Shown here: piece by piece, positions 49,792 through 58,573 of the stretch
Position numbering within the stretch: the first letter of the stretch is position 1
Layout: every line of letters begins with the position of its first letter
Source: Cognatishimia sp. SS12
GTDB taxonomy: Bacteria; Pseudomonadota; Alphaproteobacteria; Rhodobacterales; Rhodobacteraceae
Length of the DNA stretch: 64,000 bases
Direction: 5' to 3'
NCBI RefSeq assembly: GCF_028369055.1
Contig: NZ_JAQNCZ010000006.1
Span: 186,001 to 250,000 of the forward strand
Position numbers and translations under genes: made by a program
Notes under the pieces: generated by a model
Databases searched by the model: none
Told to the model about the DNA's origin: nothing
What the model saw: only the letters and a program-made list of their open reading frames with translations

Positions 49792-50831
49792 AAGACCTAA
49801 GCAGTGCCGGCCCCTTGCTGGATATCCAGAACCTTGAAAAGAAATTCGACCTCGACAAGGGTTTTCTGGAGACCCTGAAGCTGCGCGGCGGGCGGCTGAT
49901 CCGCGAAACCCGCGCCGTGCATGCGGTGAACAATGTCACTTTGGATGTGCACAAAGGCGAAGCGGTCTGTGTCGTCGGAGAATCTGGCTGCGGCAAATCC
50001 ACTGTTGCGCGCATGGTGGCGGGGCTTTTGGCACCGACCCATGGCGAAATCCACTATGCGGGGCAGCGGATCGACAATCTTTCGCGGCATGCCATGCGCC
50101 CCTTGCGCAAAAAGATCCAGATGATCTTTCAAAACCCCTATGCCTCGCTCAACCCGCGCATGACCATCCTTGAAGCGCTGGAAGAGCCTGTCCGCCATCA
50201 CAATCCGCGCTATAGCAATGCCGAGGTGCGCGACCGTGTCGCCGAGGTCATGCGCTCGGTCGGGGTGGACCCGGCTTGGGCCAAGCGTTATCCGCATGAA
50301 TTTTCCGGCGGCCAGCGCCAGCGGATCGCCATTGCGCGCGCTTTGACCGTCGATCCCGAATTTATCGTCGCCGACGAACCGATCAGCGCGCTGGATGTGT
50401 CCATTCAGGCGCAGGTGCTGAACCTGATGCTGGAGGCTAAGGAAAGTCGCGGGCTCACCTATCTGTTCATCACCCATGATCTGAGCGTGGTCGAGCATTT
50501 TGGCACCCGCGTTGTGGTGCTGTATCTGGGGTCAATTTGCGAAGTTGCCGACACGGCAACCTTGTTTTCCAATCCAAAGCACCCTTACACTAAGGCTCTG
50601 TTGTCGGCTGTGCCGCAGCTCAAGGATGATCGGCCCAATCATATTCGCCTCAAAGGTGAAATTCCGACGCCGATCAACCTGCCAAAAGGTTGCCCGTTCC
50701 GATCGCGCTGCGCTTTTGCAAACAAGCGTTGTGACGAAGAAAAGCCCAAGACCATTCAGCAACCAGACGGCAGCCTTGTTGCTTGCCACGCCGTCGAAGA
50801 AGATCGGCTGGACACGGCGGCATCGGTCTAG
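49788..50831 (+). CDS. Peptide-type ABC transporter, ATPase (DppF/OppF-like)
   Basis: 347 residues. Walker A GESGCGKST, signature FSGGQRQRIAIARAL, Walker B FIVADEPISALD and a C-terminal C-x-FRSRC-x-FANKRC pattern. An insertion near residues 25-45 (ETLKLRGGRLIRETRAVHAV) is common in DppF. Heterodimer partner of the preceding ATPase. Confidence 0.94.
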   Translation: MKDLSSAGPLLDIQNLEKKFDLDKGFLETLKLRGGRLIRETRAVHAVNNVTLDVHKGEAVCVVGESGCGKSTVARMVAGLLAPTHGEIHYAGQRIDNLSRHAMRPLRKKIQMIFQNPYASLNPRMTILEALEEPVRHHNPRYSNAEVRDRVAEVMRSVGVDPAWAKRYPHEFSGGQRQRIAIARALTVDPEFIVADEPISALDVSIQAQVLNLMLEAKESRGLTYLFITHDLSVVEHFGTRVVVLYLGSICEVADTATLFSNPKHPYTKALLSAVPQLKDDRPNHIRLKGEIPTPINLPKGCPFRSRCAFANKRCDEEKPKTIQQPDGSLVACHAVEEDRLDTAASV

Positions 50832-50847
50832 GTAGCGGATCAGCAAT

Positions 50848-51786
50848 TTGGAATTTAACTGGCTCAAAGATTTTGAAACCCTTGCGGCGTGCCGGAATTT
50901 TTCCCGCGCGGCGGAAGAGCGTCATGTCAGCCAACCGGCGTTTTCCCGGCGTATCCGTGCGCTGGAAAACGCGGTAGGGGTGCAGCTGATCAACCGCGAA
51001 ACCCTGCCGCTGTCGCTGACCCCGGCGGGCAATGTTTTTGCGACGCAGGCGCGCATGATGTTGCAGATGCTGGATGAAACGGTCGAGCGGTGCCAAAGTA
51101 TTGATGCAGCGGGTGAAAATGTTGTGCGTTTTGCGGCGTCTCAATCGCTGTATACCACCTATTACAAAAACCGAATTGCGCCGCTTTTGCCTGAAAGCGG
51201 GCTCTCCATTGACCTCAACTCCTCCAGCTGGCCCGCCGAAAAATTCGTCAGCACGCTGCAGCAGGGGCATTGTGATGTCATCCTGACCTATTACCACCCG
51301 TCGATGTCCTATCTCGCGCCGCTTGAGATGACGCAGTTTGATTATCTCACCCTTTACGAAGATGATTTCCTGCCGGTGGTCAAGGCGGATGCCACTGGGG
51401 CCCCATTGTTTACGCTGGACAGCAACGACAAACAGCGCGTGCCCCTTTTGGCCTATAACAGTGCCTCGGCGTTCCGGCCTGTGGTCGATGATCTGCTGCA
51501 CACGCATCTTGCGGCGTCCAAAACCTTGATGGTCAGCCAGAATGCGCTCGCCAATTCGGTCAAAGCTTTGATCCTAGAAGGCTTTGGCTTGGGCTGGTTG
51601 CCGCTGCGTCTGTGCGAAAAGGAATTGGAAAGCGGCCAGTTGGTCCGTGTGCCAGGCGAGTCTTTGGCGACCACACTCAAGGTGCGGGTCTATTGCCGTC
51701 GCGAAAACACCAAACCGCCCTTGCGGGTGCTGTGGCGCGGCCTGCAGGACGCGGCCCAGACCGACTCTGTCAAGACAGTTGGCTAG
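50848..51786 (+). CDS. LysR-family transcriptional regulator
   Basis: 312 residues starting at a TTG (50848); no in-frame ATG lies before the helix-turn-helix. N-terminal WLKDFETLAACRNFSRAAEE and HVSQPAFSRRIRALENAVGV form the LysR DNA-binding domain, followed by the periplasmic-binding-like effector domain. It starts 16 nt after the ABC operon in the same direction, so it may be co-transcribed and sense the transported compound. The nearby symmetry at 45092-45105 is a possible target. Confidence 0.9.
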   Translation: MEFNWLKDFETLAACRNFSRAAEERHVSQPAFSRRIRALENAVGVQLINRETLPLSLTPAGNVFATQARMMLQMLDETVERCQSIDAAGENVVRFAASQSLYTTYYKNRIAPLLPESGLSIDLNSSSWPAEKFVSTLQQGHCDVILTYYHPSMSYLAPLEMTQFDYLTLYEDDFLPVVKADATGAPLFTLDSNDKQRVPLLAYNSASAFRPVVDDLLHTHLAASKTLMVSQNALANSVKALILEGFGLGWLPLRLCEKELESGQLVRVPGESLATTLKVRVYCRRENTKPPLRVLWRGLQDAAQTDSVKTVG

Positions 51787-51917
51787 TCAAGGCACTGTCG
51801 CCGGGGGCAGGCTGGCCGGACGAAAGTCTTTGCGATGCGCAGATGATGCCTATATGTAGCGAGGCAAGCTCTGCGCAGGTGGTGCGCAGTCGGAATAAGA
51901 CCAAAGGTAAACTGTCG

Positions 51918-52901
51918 ATGTCTGCACAAGATACCCCGTTGTCCCCTGCGCCGCGCGATGCCGTCGCTGTTGCGCGCGATGTGCTGGTGAAAGAGGCGGC
52001 AGCCTTGGCCACGATGGCAGAAGAGCTGCCGGCCGATTTTGAAGCCGCCGTTGCGCGTATCCTTTCGGTCAAAGGCCGGGTGGTTGTCTCAGGTGTTGGT
52101 AAATCCGGTCACATTGGCCGCAAATTGGCCGCCACCTTGGCCAGTACCGGCACGCCGTGCTATTTTGTGCACGGCGCCGAGGCGAGCCATGGCGATTTGG
52201 GGATGGTCACGCCCGACGATATCTGCATTCTGATTTCCAATTCTGGCGAAACCGCTGAGCTGCGCGACATCACGCTCTTTACCCGCCGGTTCAACATCCC
52301 GATGATTGCGATATCTTCAAAGCCGGACAGCACCTTGATGCAGGCCGCGGATTACAAACTGAACCTGCCGCAAATCCCCGAGGTCTGCGCCATCGGCAAA
52401 GCGCCGACCACCTCCACGACGCTGACCTTGGCGCTTGGCGATGCGCTGTCGGTCGCGGTGATGGAGCAGCGCGGTTTTAGCGCGGATCAGTTTCAGGTCT
52501 TTCATCCAGGCGGTAAGCTTGGCAGCCAGCTCAGCAAGGTCGCCCAGCTGATGCATGGGGCCGAGCGTCTGCCCGTGGTGCGCAGCGATGACAGCATGCC
52601 CGAAGTGCTGCTGACCATGACATCCAAAGGATTTGGTGTCGCCCTGGTGGTCGAAGGCGGCAAGTTGACTGGCGTGATCTCTGATGGCGACTTGCGCCGC
52701 AATATGGCGACGTTAATGAACAAAACTGCGGGTGAAATCGCCAGCCCCGATCCAGTGACCGTTGGGCCCGAAATGCTGTCGGCCCAGGCGCTCGCCATTC
52801 TGAATGAGCGCAAAATCGGCGCGCTGGCCGTGACCGATGCCGCCGGTGCCCCTGTTGGCATTCTGCATATCCACGATCTTCTGCGCGCAGGTGTCGCATG
52901 A
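51918..52901 (+). CDS. kdsD: Arabinose-5-phosphate isomerase (KpsF/GutQ family)
   Basis: 327 residues from the ATG at 51918. An SIS domain (about 40-180: VVVSGVGKSGHIGRKLAATLASTGTP, LISNSGETAEL) is followed by two CBS domains (about 205-325). It interconverts ribulose-5-phosphate and arabinose-5-phosphate, the first step of KDO synthesis. kdsB and kdsA follow directly, confirming the pathway. The in-frame region upstream of 51918 overlaps the LysR gene and is not part of it. Its stop overlaps the kdsB start (ATGA). Confidence 0.94.
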   Translation: MSAQDTPLSPAPRDAVAVARDVLVKEAAALATMAEELPADFEAAVARILSVKGRVVVSGVGKSGHIGRKLAATLASTGTPCYFVHGAEASHGDLGMVTPDDICILISNSGETAELRDITLFTRRFNIPMIAISSKPDSTLMQAADYKLNLPQIPEVCAIGKAPTTSTTLTLALGDALSVAVMEQRGFSADQFQVFHPGGKLGSQLSKVAQLMHGAERLPVVRSDDSMPEVLLTMTSKGFGVALVVEGGKLTGVISDGDLRRNMATLMNKTAGEIASPDPVTVGPEMLSAQALAILNERKIGALAVTDAAGAPVGILHIHDLLRAGVA

Positions 52902-53689
52902 AAACAGTTGTCCTCATTCCGGCGCGCTATGCGTCCACCCGCTATCCTGGCAAACCGTTGGCCGAACTGACGCAGCCTGATGGCAGCAAGAAAAGCCTGA
53001 TCCGCATGAGCTGGGAAGCCGCGATGCAGGTCAAGGGCGTCGATGCGGTCTATGTCGCCACGGATGATGACCGTATCAAAGCCGCCGCCGAAGCCTTCGG
53101 CGCCAAGGTCATCATGACCGCGGAATCATGCGAAAACGGCACCGCGCGCTGCGCCGATGCTTTGGCCAAAGCAGATATTGAGGCGGACTTGATCGTCAAC
53201 CTGCAAGGCGATGCGCCGCTGACACCCGCGTGGTTCATCGAAGATCTGATCGCCGCCATGCAGGCCGACCCAGAGGCGCAGGTGGCAACCCCGGTGCTGC
53301 AATGTGATCCGCTGACCTATGGCCATTTTGTCGAAGACCGCAAAGCGGGCCGCGTGGGCGGCACCACAGCGGTGTTCAACGCCAAGGGCCACGCACTTTA
53401 TTTCTCTAAAGAAGTGCTGCCCTATATTGATGCCCACAAGGTGCCAGACAGCAATATTCCGGTTTACCACCACGTTGGTGTTTACGCCTATCGCCCCAGC
53501 GCCTTGGCCGCCTATACCAGCTGGCCGGTGAGTGAGCTAGAGACCCTCGAAGGGCTTGAGCAGCTGCGCTTTCTGGTCAATGACACCACCGTGCGCTGCG
53601 TGCTCGTCGAGGGCAAAGGCCGCGTCTTTTGGGAACTCAACAACCCCGAGGACGTGCCTCGGATTGAAAGCGTATTGAAGGATCTGTGA
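52898..53689 (+). CDS. kdsB: CMP-KDO synthetase (3-deoxy-manno-octulosonate cytidylyltransferase)
   Basis: 263 residues. N-terminal VLIPARYASTRYPGKPLAEL is the cytidylyltransferase signature; NLQGDAPLTPAWFIED carries the Asp that holds magnesium. It activates KDO with CTP for transfer to lipid A or capsule. It overlaps kdsD and kdsA (TGATG), so the three are translationally coupled. Confidence 0.95.
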   Translation: MKTVVLIPARYASTRYPGKPLAELTQPDGSKKSLIRMSWEAAMQVKGVDAVYVATDDDRIKAAAEAFGAKVIMTAESCENGTARCADALAKADIEADLIVNLQGDAPLTPAWFIEDLIAAMQADPEAQVATPVLQCDPLTYGHFVEDRKAGRVGGTTAVFNAKGHALYFSKEVLPYIDAHKVPDSNIPVYHHVGVYAYRPSALAAYTSWPVSELETLEGLEQLRFLVNDTTVRCVLVEGKGRVFWELNNPEDVPRIESVLKDL

Positions 53690-54534
53690 TGGAACAGAAA
53701 ATCGTAACAGTTGGCGATATTGCCATTGGCGGCAGCAACCCATTTGCGTTGATCACCGGCCCGTGCCAGCTTGAATCGCTGGACCATGCGCGCATGATGG
53801 CGGAAAAAATCGCCGAGGCCTGCGCGCCAACTGGCACGAAATTCATTTTCAAAGCCAGCTACGACAAAGCCAACCGCAGCTCCATCAGCACCAAACGCGG
53901 GCTTGGTATGGACGAAGGGTTGAAAATCCTTGGTCAGATCAAGGATGAATTTGGCTGCCCGATCCTGACAGACGTGCATGACGCCGGTCAATGTGCTGGC
54001 GCGGCTGAGGTCTGCGATGTCATCCAAATTCCGGCCTTTTTGTGCCGCCAGACCGATCTGTTGCTGGCCGCCGGTAACACCGGCGCGGCGATCAACGTCA
54101 AAAAGGGGCAGTTCCTTGCCCCATGGGATATGGGCAATGTTGCCGAGAAAATTGCCTCGACCGGCAATGAGCGGATCATGCTCTGCGATCGTGGCACCTC
54201 CTTTGGGTACAACACTTTGGTCAGCGATTTCCGTGGCCTGCCGACCATGGCCGCCACGGGCTATCCGGTGGTCTTTGACGCCACCCATTCGGTGCAACAA
54301 CCGGGCGGGCAGGGCACTACATCTGGCGGGCAACGCGAATTTGCTCCGGTTTTGGCCCGCGCGGCCTGCGCGGTGGGTGTCTCGGCGCTCTTCATTGAAA
54401 CCCATGAAGATCCGGACAATGCGCCGTCTGATGGGCCAAATATGATCCCGGTTGGCAAAATGGCCGAGGTCATTGGCCAACTGCGCGCGATCGATGATCT
54501 GACGAAATCGCAACCGAAAATCGACCTCAGCTAG
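53689..54534 (+). CDS. kdsA: KDO-8-phosphate synthase
   Basis: 281 residues from the ATG at 53689. Pattern LITGPCQLESLDHARMMAE, FKASYDKANRSS, DVHDAGQCAGAAEVCDVIQI and VVFDATHSVQQPG is that of the class I DAHP/KDO8P synthase fold. It condenses phosphoenolpyruvate with arabinose-5-phosphate. Completes the kdsD-kdsB-kdsA unit. The phosphatase KdsC is not in this cluster. Confidence 0.96.
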   Translation: MEQKIVTVGDIAIGGSNPFALITGPCQLESLDHARMMAEKIAEACAPTGTKFIFKASYDKANRSSISTKRGLGMDEGLKILGQIKDEFGCPILTDVHDAGQCAGAAEVCDVIQIPAFLCRQTDLLLAAGNTGAAINVKKGQFLAPWDMGNVAEKIASTGNERIMLCDRGTSFGYNTLVSDFRGLPTMAATGYPVVFDATHSVQQPGGQGTTSGGQREFAPVLARAACAVGVSALFIETHEDPDNAPSDGPNMIPVGKMAEVIGQLRAIDDLTKSQPKIDLS

Positions 54535-54631
54535 TCAAGTGTTGCCAAGGGGTTAAGGCCGCCGCCTTTACGAGTCGCTGATCGTGCCGTTGTTAGTACC
54601 GGCAGGGTCAGCCATCGCGAAGGATCAGCCC

Positions 54632-55690
54632 ATGCCCGATACGTCAGCCCGCCTTGATTTGCCTTTGATCGCCCCGGCGCAGGCGCAAAAACACGTGACC
54701 CACAACGAAGCGCTTTTGCTGCTGGATGGGGTTACGCAATTGGTTCTGACCAGCACCGAGGCCGAGATACCCCCCGCCGTCACCAGCGCCGGCGAATTGC
54801 ATGCGCTTGGTGCCAACCCCAGCGGCGACTGGGCCGGGCAGGGCGGCCTGCTTGCGCAATGGCAGACCGATCACTGGCGCTTTATCGCGCCGCAGACCGG
54901 TTGGCGTGCCTGGGACCTCAGCGCGGGTCTCATGCGCCTTTATGACGGAACCGGCTGGCAGGCGCTGTTGCAAAACCTGCCGGGCGTCGGCATCGGCACC
55001 GCTTCTGATGCGACCAACCCCCTCTCTGTGTCCGGCGACGCAACCTTGCTGAGCCACGCGGGCAGTGACCATCAGTTGAAAATCAACAAGGCGGCTGACA
55101 CAGACACGGCCGCGCTCCTGCTGCAATCAGGCTGGACGGGCCACGCCGAGATTGGCCTGACCGGCGATACCGATCTGCATGTCAAAGTTTCTGCCGACGG
55201 CAGCACCTGGGTAGAGGCGGTGATCGTCGATGCCAGCAGCGGGCATCTGTCGGGCGCGGCGGTGCAATCCAGTGCCAGTGACGTCACCCCCGGCAAGCTC
55301 GCCCGTGCTGATTATGCCTATGGCCCGGGCAATCTTCTGGGCAGCGTCAGCGAAAGCGGCGGTCTGCCCACCGGCGCGGTCATTGAACAGGGCAGCAATG
55401 CCAATGGTGAATACGTGCGATTTGCCGATGGCACGCAGATATGTACCGCCACGCTGTCGCTTGATATCAACCAGACTGCAGGTGCGCTCTTTTGGTCTGG
55501 TGCGCAGACGCAGGATTTTGCCATGCCCTTCGTGGCCGCGCCCCATGGCAGTGGCAGCCTGCAAAACACGGCACGCGGCTGGATCAATGCCCGTGCCAGC
55601 AGCAGTACAGCTTGGGCGGTTTCCGGGTTTTCATTTGAAACGCGCAGCGGCGATACTGCCGCCCTGATCGCCATAGGTCGCTGGTTCTGA
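54632..55690 (+). CDS. DUF2793 domain-containing protein
   Basis: 352 residues from the ATG at 54632, which has AAGGA 7 nt upstream. N-terminal LDLPLIAPAQAQKHVTHNEA followed by WRFIAPQTGWRAWDL marks the DUF2793 domain (about 1-110). The rest is Gly/Ser/Ala-rich, beta-rich sequence like phage fibre or surface tail proteins. DUF2793 proteins are common in Rhodobacteraceae, often near phage or gene-transfer-agent tail genes, but no other phage genes lie here. Function unknown. Confidence 0.82.
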   Translation: MPDTSARLDLPLIAPAQAQKHVTHNEALLLLDGVTQLVLTSTEAEIPPAVTSAGELHALGANPSGDWAGQGGLLAQWQTDHWRFIAPQTGWRAWDLSAGLMRLYDGTGWQALLQNLPGVGIGTASDATNPLSVSGDATLLSHAGSDHQLKINKAADTDTAALLLQSGWTGHAEIGLTGDTDLHVKVSADGSTWVEAVIVDASSGHLSGAAVQSSASDVTPGKLARADYAYGPGNLLGSVSESGGLPTGAVIEQGSNANGEYVRFADGTQICTATLSLDINQTAGALFWSGAQTQDFAMPFVAAPHGSGSLQNTARGWINARASSSTAWAVSGFSFETRSGDTAALIAIGRWF

Positions 55691-55876
55691 TCAGCCAATC
55701 AGCAGATCAGCCCGACCCGCGCGCGGAAATTGCCAGACGCCGTTTTCATCCCAAAACCACACGCCCGAGAACGTCGCAAATATTTCACTCGGGAGAACGC
55801 GCCTGTTGGGGCATTGGCACCGCCATTTGACACCGGATATCATCTCGCAAGATCGACGCACGCAAAGGCAGGCCAC

Positions 55877-57013
55877 ATGGCGCAACAAAGATTGAAAGCC
55901 GCATTTTATCGCGGTGGCACCTCTAAATCCGTGGTGTTTGATGGGCGCGACTTGCCGCAGGATCGCGCAGAACGGGATCGCATTTTCCTGCATGTTCTTG
56001 GCAGCCCGGACCCCTATGGGCGGCAGCTTGATGGGCTTGGGGGGGGGCTGTCGTCCCTCTCAAAAGTGGTGATCGTTGAACCCTCGACCCATGCCGAGGC
56101 TGATGTCGATTACACATTTGTGCAGATCGCCGTTGACGCCCCTGTTGCGGATTACGGGGCGATGTGTGGCAACATGTCCTCAGCCGTCGGGCCCTTTGCC
56201 GTTGATGAAGGCATGGTCACAGCCACCGGCACCGAGGCCACCGTGCGGGTGCGCAATACCAATACCAACAAGTTCTTTCATGCCCGCTTCCCGGTGAAAG
56301 ACGGCAAAGCGGTTGAAAGCGGATCATTTGAAATCCCTGGGGTGGCCACATCCGGTGCCAAAGTTGCGCTAGAATTTCTGGCCCCCGGCGGTGCAAGCAC
56401 AGGTATGCTTTTGCCCACCGGGCAGCCCCGCGATCATCTGGACGTAGCAGGGTTTGGCCGCTTTGAGGTATCGCTGATTGATGCGTCAAACCCCATGGTG
56501 TTCTTGCGTGCCAAAGATCTGGGTTGCGACGGCAGTGAAACGCCCGAAGCGCTTGATCGCAACACCGACGTGATGGCCGCGCTGGACGCCATCCGCCGCG
56601 CAGGCGGTGTGGCGATGGGCATGGCCGAAACGCCAGATAGCGTCAAACTTTCCAACCCGCGCGTTGCGCTTATCGCGCCGCCTGCCCCGTTTCAGGCGCT
56701 CGATGGGCGCACGTATGCGGCAGAGGACCATGATATCGCGGTGCGCCTCGTCTCGATGGGCAATGTGCACCGCGCCGTAACGCTCACCGGCGCAATGTGC
56801 ATCGCGGTGGCCGCCGAAATTCCCGGATCGCTTGTCGCCGACATGACGCAATCTGCCGCCCGGCCCATCCGGTTGGGCAACCCCTCCGGCGTGTTGCCTG
56901 TCACCGCAGAGGTGACGCGCAACGGCGATGGGCTGCGCGCAGTCTCTGCCACCAGCTATCGCACCCAGCGGCGCATCATGGAAGGTCACGTGCTTTACCC
57001 CAAAGACCTCTAG
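55877..57013 (+). CDS. PrpF-family isomerase
   Basis: 378 residues from the ATG at 55877 with GGCAGG upstream. Family features: KAAFYRGGTSKSVVFDGRDLP, YGAMCGNMSSAVGPFA, and in the second half NPSGVLPVTAEV. The fold is diaminopimelate-epimerase-like. Members isomerise 2-methylaconitate (PrpF) or tautomerise 4-oxalomesaconate (GalD). No 2-methylcitrate or gallate genes are nearby, so the substrate stays open. No clear operon partner. Confidence 0.87.
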   Translation: MAQQRLKAAFYRGGTSKSVVFDGRDLPQDRAERDRIFLHVLGSPDPYGRQLDGLGGGLSSLSKVVIVEPSTHAEADVDYTFVQIAVDAPVADYGAMCGNMSSAVGPFAVDEGMVTATGTEATVRVRNTNTNKFFHARFPVKDGKAVESGSFEIPGVATSGAKVALEFLAPGGASTGMLLPTGQPRDHLDVAGFGRFEVSLIDASNPMVFLRAKDLGCDGSETPEALDRNTDVMAALDAIRRAGGVAMGMAETPDSVKLSNPRVALIAPPAPFQALDGRTYAAEDHDIAVRLVSMGNVHRAVTLTGAMCIAVAAEIPGSLVADMTQSAARPIRLGNPSGVLPVTAEVTRNGDGLRAVSATSYRTQRRIMEGHVLYPKDL

Positions 57014-57107
57014 ACGCGGCTTTACTTTCAGCGTCAGTTTGCGCATGTCAGGGGCAGATTTACGGCGCCTGATCCTTGCGGCGCGACAAGCATGAAAGTG
57101 ATTGGAT

Positions 57108-58505
57108 ATGGCTCCGAAATTTGGCACCAGCGGTCTGCGCGGCCTTGTGGTGGACCTGACAGATGATCTCGTCCAGCGGTATACAAAAGCGTTCCTACAA
57201 AGCTGCGACACCGGCGGCACGATCTATCTTGGCTGGGATCTGCGCCCCTCTTCCCCGGATATCGCCCGCGCCGTCCTGCAGGCCGCCAAGTCGCAGGATG
57301 TGCGGGTTATTGTTGCGGGCGCGGTGCCGACCCCGGCGCTGGCACTGGCCGCGGCGCAGGCGCAGACCGGCGCCATCATGATCACCGGCAGCCATATTCC
57401 AGCCGACCGCAACGGTCTAAAATTCTACACGTTGACCGGCGAAATCAGCAAAACGGATGAGGGCAATATTTTGGCGGGCCTGCCCACCGAAGCAATGCCG
57501 CCAGTGGGTGACGCCGTGCTGCCAGAGGCTGATTCGGGGGCGCTGAACGGGTATATGCAGCGTTACACCCGCGCGTATGGGCCCGAGGCGCTGTCAGATT
57601 TGCGCATAGGCGTTTACCAACATAGCTCTGTTGCGCGTGATGTGATGATGGAGATTGTCAGCGCTTTGGGCGGCACACCCGTGGCGCTGGGGCGCACCGA
57701 AACCTTCACCCCGGTGGATACCGAAGCGGTCGACCCCGAGACAAAAACCGCGCTGAAAAACTGGTGCGAGGCGCATCAGCTGGACGCGATCATTTCCACC
57801 GACGGGGATGCCGATCGCCCGATGGTTGCGGGCGCGGATGGTGCCGTGATCCTGGGCGACGTGCTGGGCGCGGTGACGGCGCAGGCGCTGGGGGCTGACA
57901 CCATCTGCACCCCGGTCTCCTCCAACACCATGATTGCCGCCATGCCCGCCTTTCAGACCATCTCGCTGACGCGCATCGGCTCCCCTTATGTGATCGCCGC
58001 GATGGAGGCGGCGCTGGCCGCGAACCCGAGCGAAAAAGTGGTGGGATATGAGGCCAATGGCGGGTTTCTGCTGGGCTACACCGCTGCTGGCCCTGCCGGT
58101 CCGCTCGCCCCGCTGATGACCCGCGATTGCCTCTTGCCAATCCTCGCCTGCCTGTCGCTGGCGCGGCAGCAGGGCGGCCAATTGGCCGCAGTGACTGAAA
58201 GCCTGCCGCAGCGCTTTACTGCCGCCAACCGGCTGACGGAAATCCCGATGGAAGCCTCGGCCAAACTCATTGTAGAACTGACCCAAGATGTCAGCGCGCG
58301 CGCCGCTTTCTTTGACACGGGCGCTGCGGAAACCGCGCTTGATCTGACCGACGGGCTACGCGTCAGCTTCGCCAGCGACGAGGTGGTGCATCTGCGCCCC
58401 TCGGGGAACGCGCCGGAACTGCGCTGCTATGCCGAAGCGGGCAGTAAATTGCGGGCCGAAGACCTGGTGGCCAAACATCTATCAAAGTTAACGTCTATGA
58501 TTTGA
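57108..58505 (+). CDS. Phosphomannomutase / phosphoglucomutase family protein
   Basis: 465 residues from the ATG at 57108 (a TTG at 57102 is in frame). The alpha-D-phosphohexomutase layout is complete: N-terminal FGTSGLRG, phosphoserine loop TGSHIPADRNGLKFY (Ser near 95), metal loop DGDADR, sugar loop YEANGGFLLG and phosphate loop RPSGNAPELRCY. It interconverts sugar 6- and 1-phosphates for nucleotide-sugar supply. The SHIP variant of the usual SHNP loop and the small shifted size mark a divergent branch; mannose versus glucose preference is not decidable. Confidence 0.88.
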   Translation: MAPKFGTSGLRGLVVDLTDDLVQRYTKAFLQSCDTGGTIYLGWDLRPSSPDIARAVLQAAKSQDVRVIVAGAVPTPALALAAAQAQTGAIMITGSHIPADRNGLKFYTLTGEISKTDEGNILAGLPTEAMPPVGDAVLPEADSGALNGYMQRYTRAYGPEALSDLRIGVYQHSSVARDVMMEIVSALGGTPVALGRTETFTPVDTEAVDPETKTALKNWCEAHQLDAIISTDGDADRPMVAGADGAVILGDVLGAVTAQALGADTICTPVSSNTMIAAMPAFQTISLTRIGSPYVIAAMEAALAANPSEKVVGYEANGGFLLGYTAAGPAGPLAPLMTRDCLLPILACLSLARQQGGQLAAVTESLPQRFTAANRLTEIPMEASAKLIVELTQDVSARAAFFDTGAAETALDLTDGLRVSFASDEVVHLRPSGNAPELRCYAEAGSKLRAEDLVAKHLSKLTSMI

Positions 58506-58573
58506 ACTAGTTTTCGCGCGGGGCCTGCCGCATGGGACGCTAAGATGTCAGTTCATCTGGCACAGAGCAGCCC

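Noticed and set aside
54584-55690. Possible prophage or gene-transfer-agent remnant around the DUF2793 gene
   Set aside because: No integrase, terminase, capsid, portal or attachment repeats were seen nearby.
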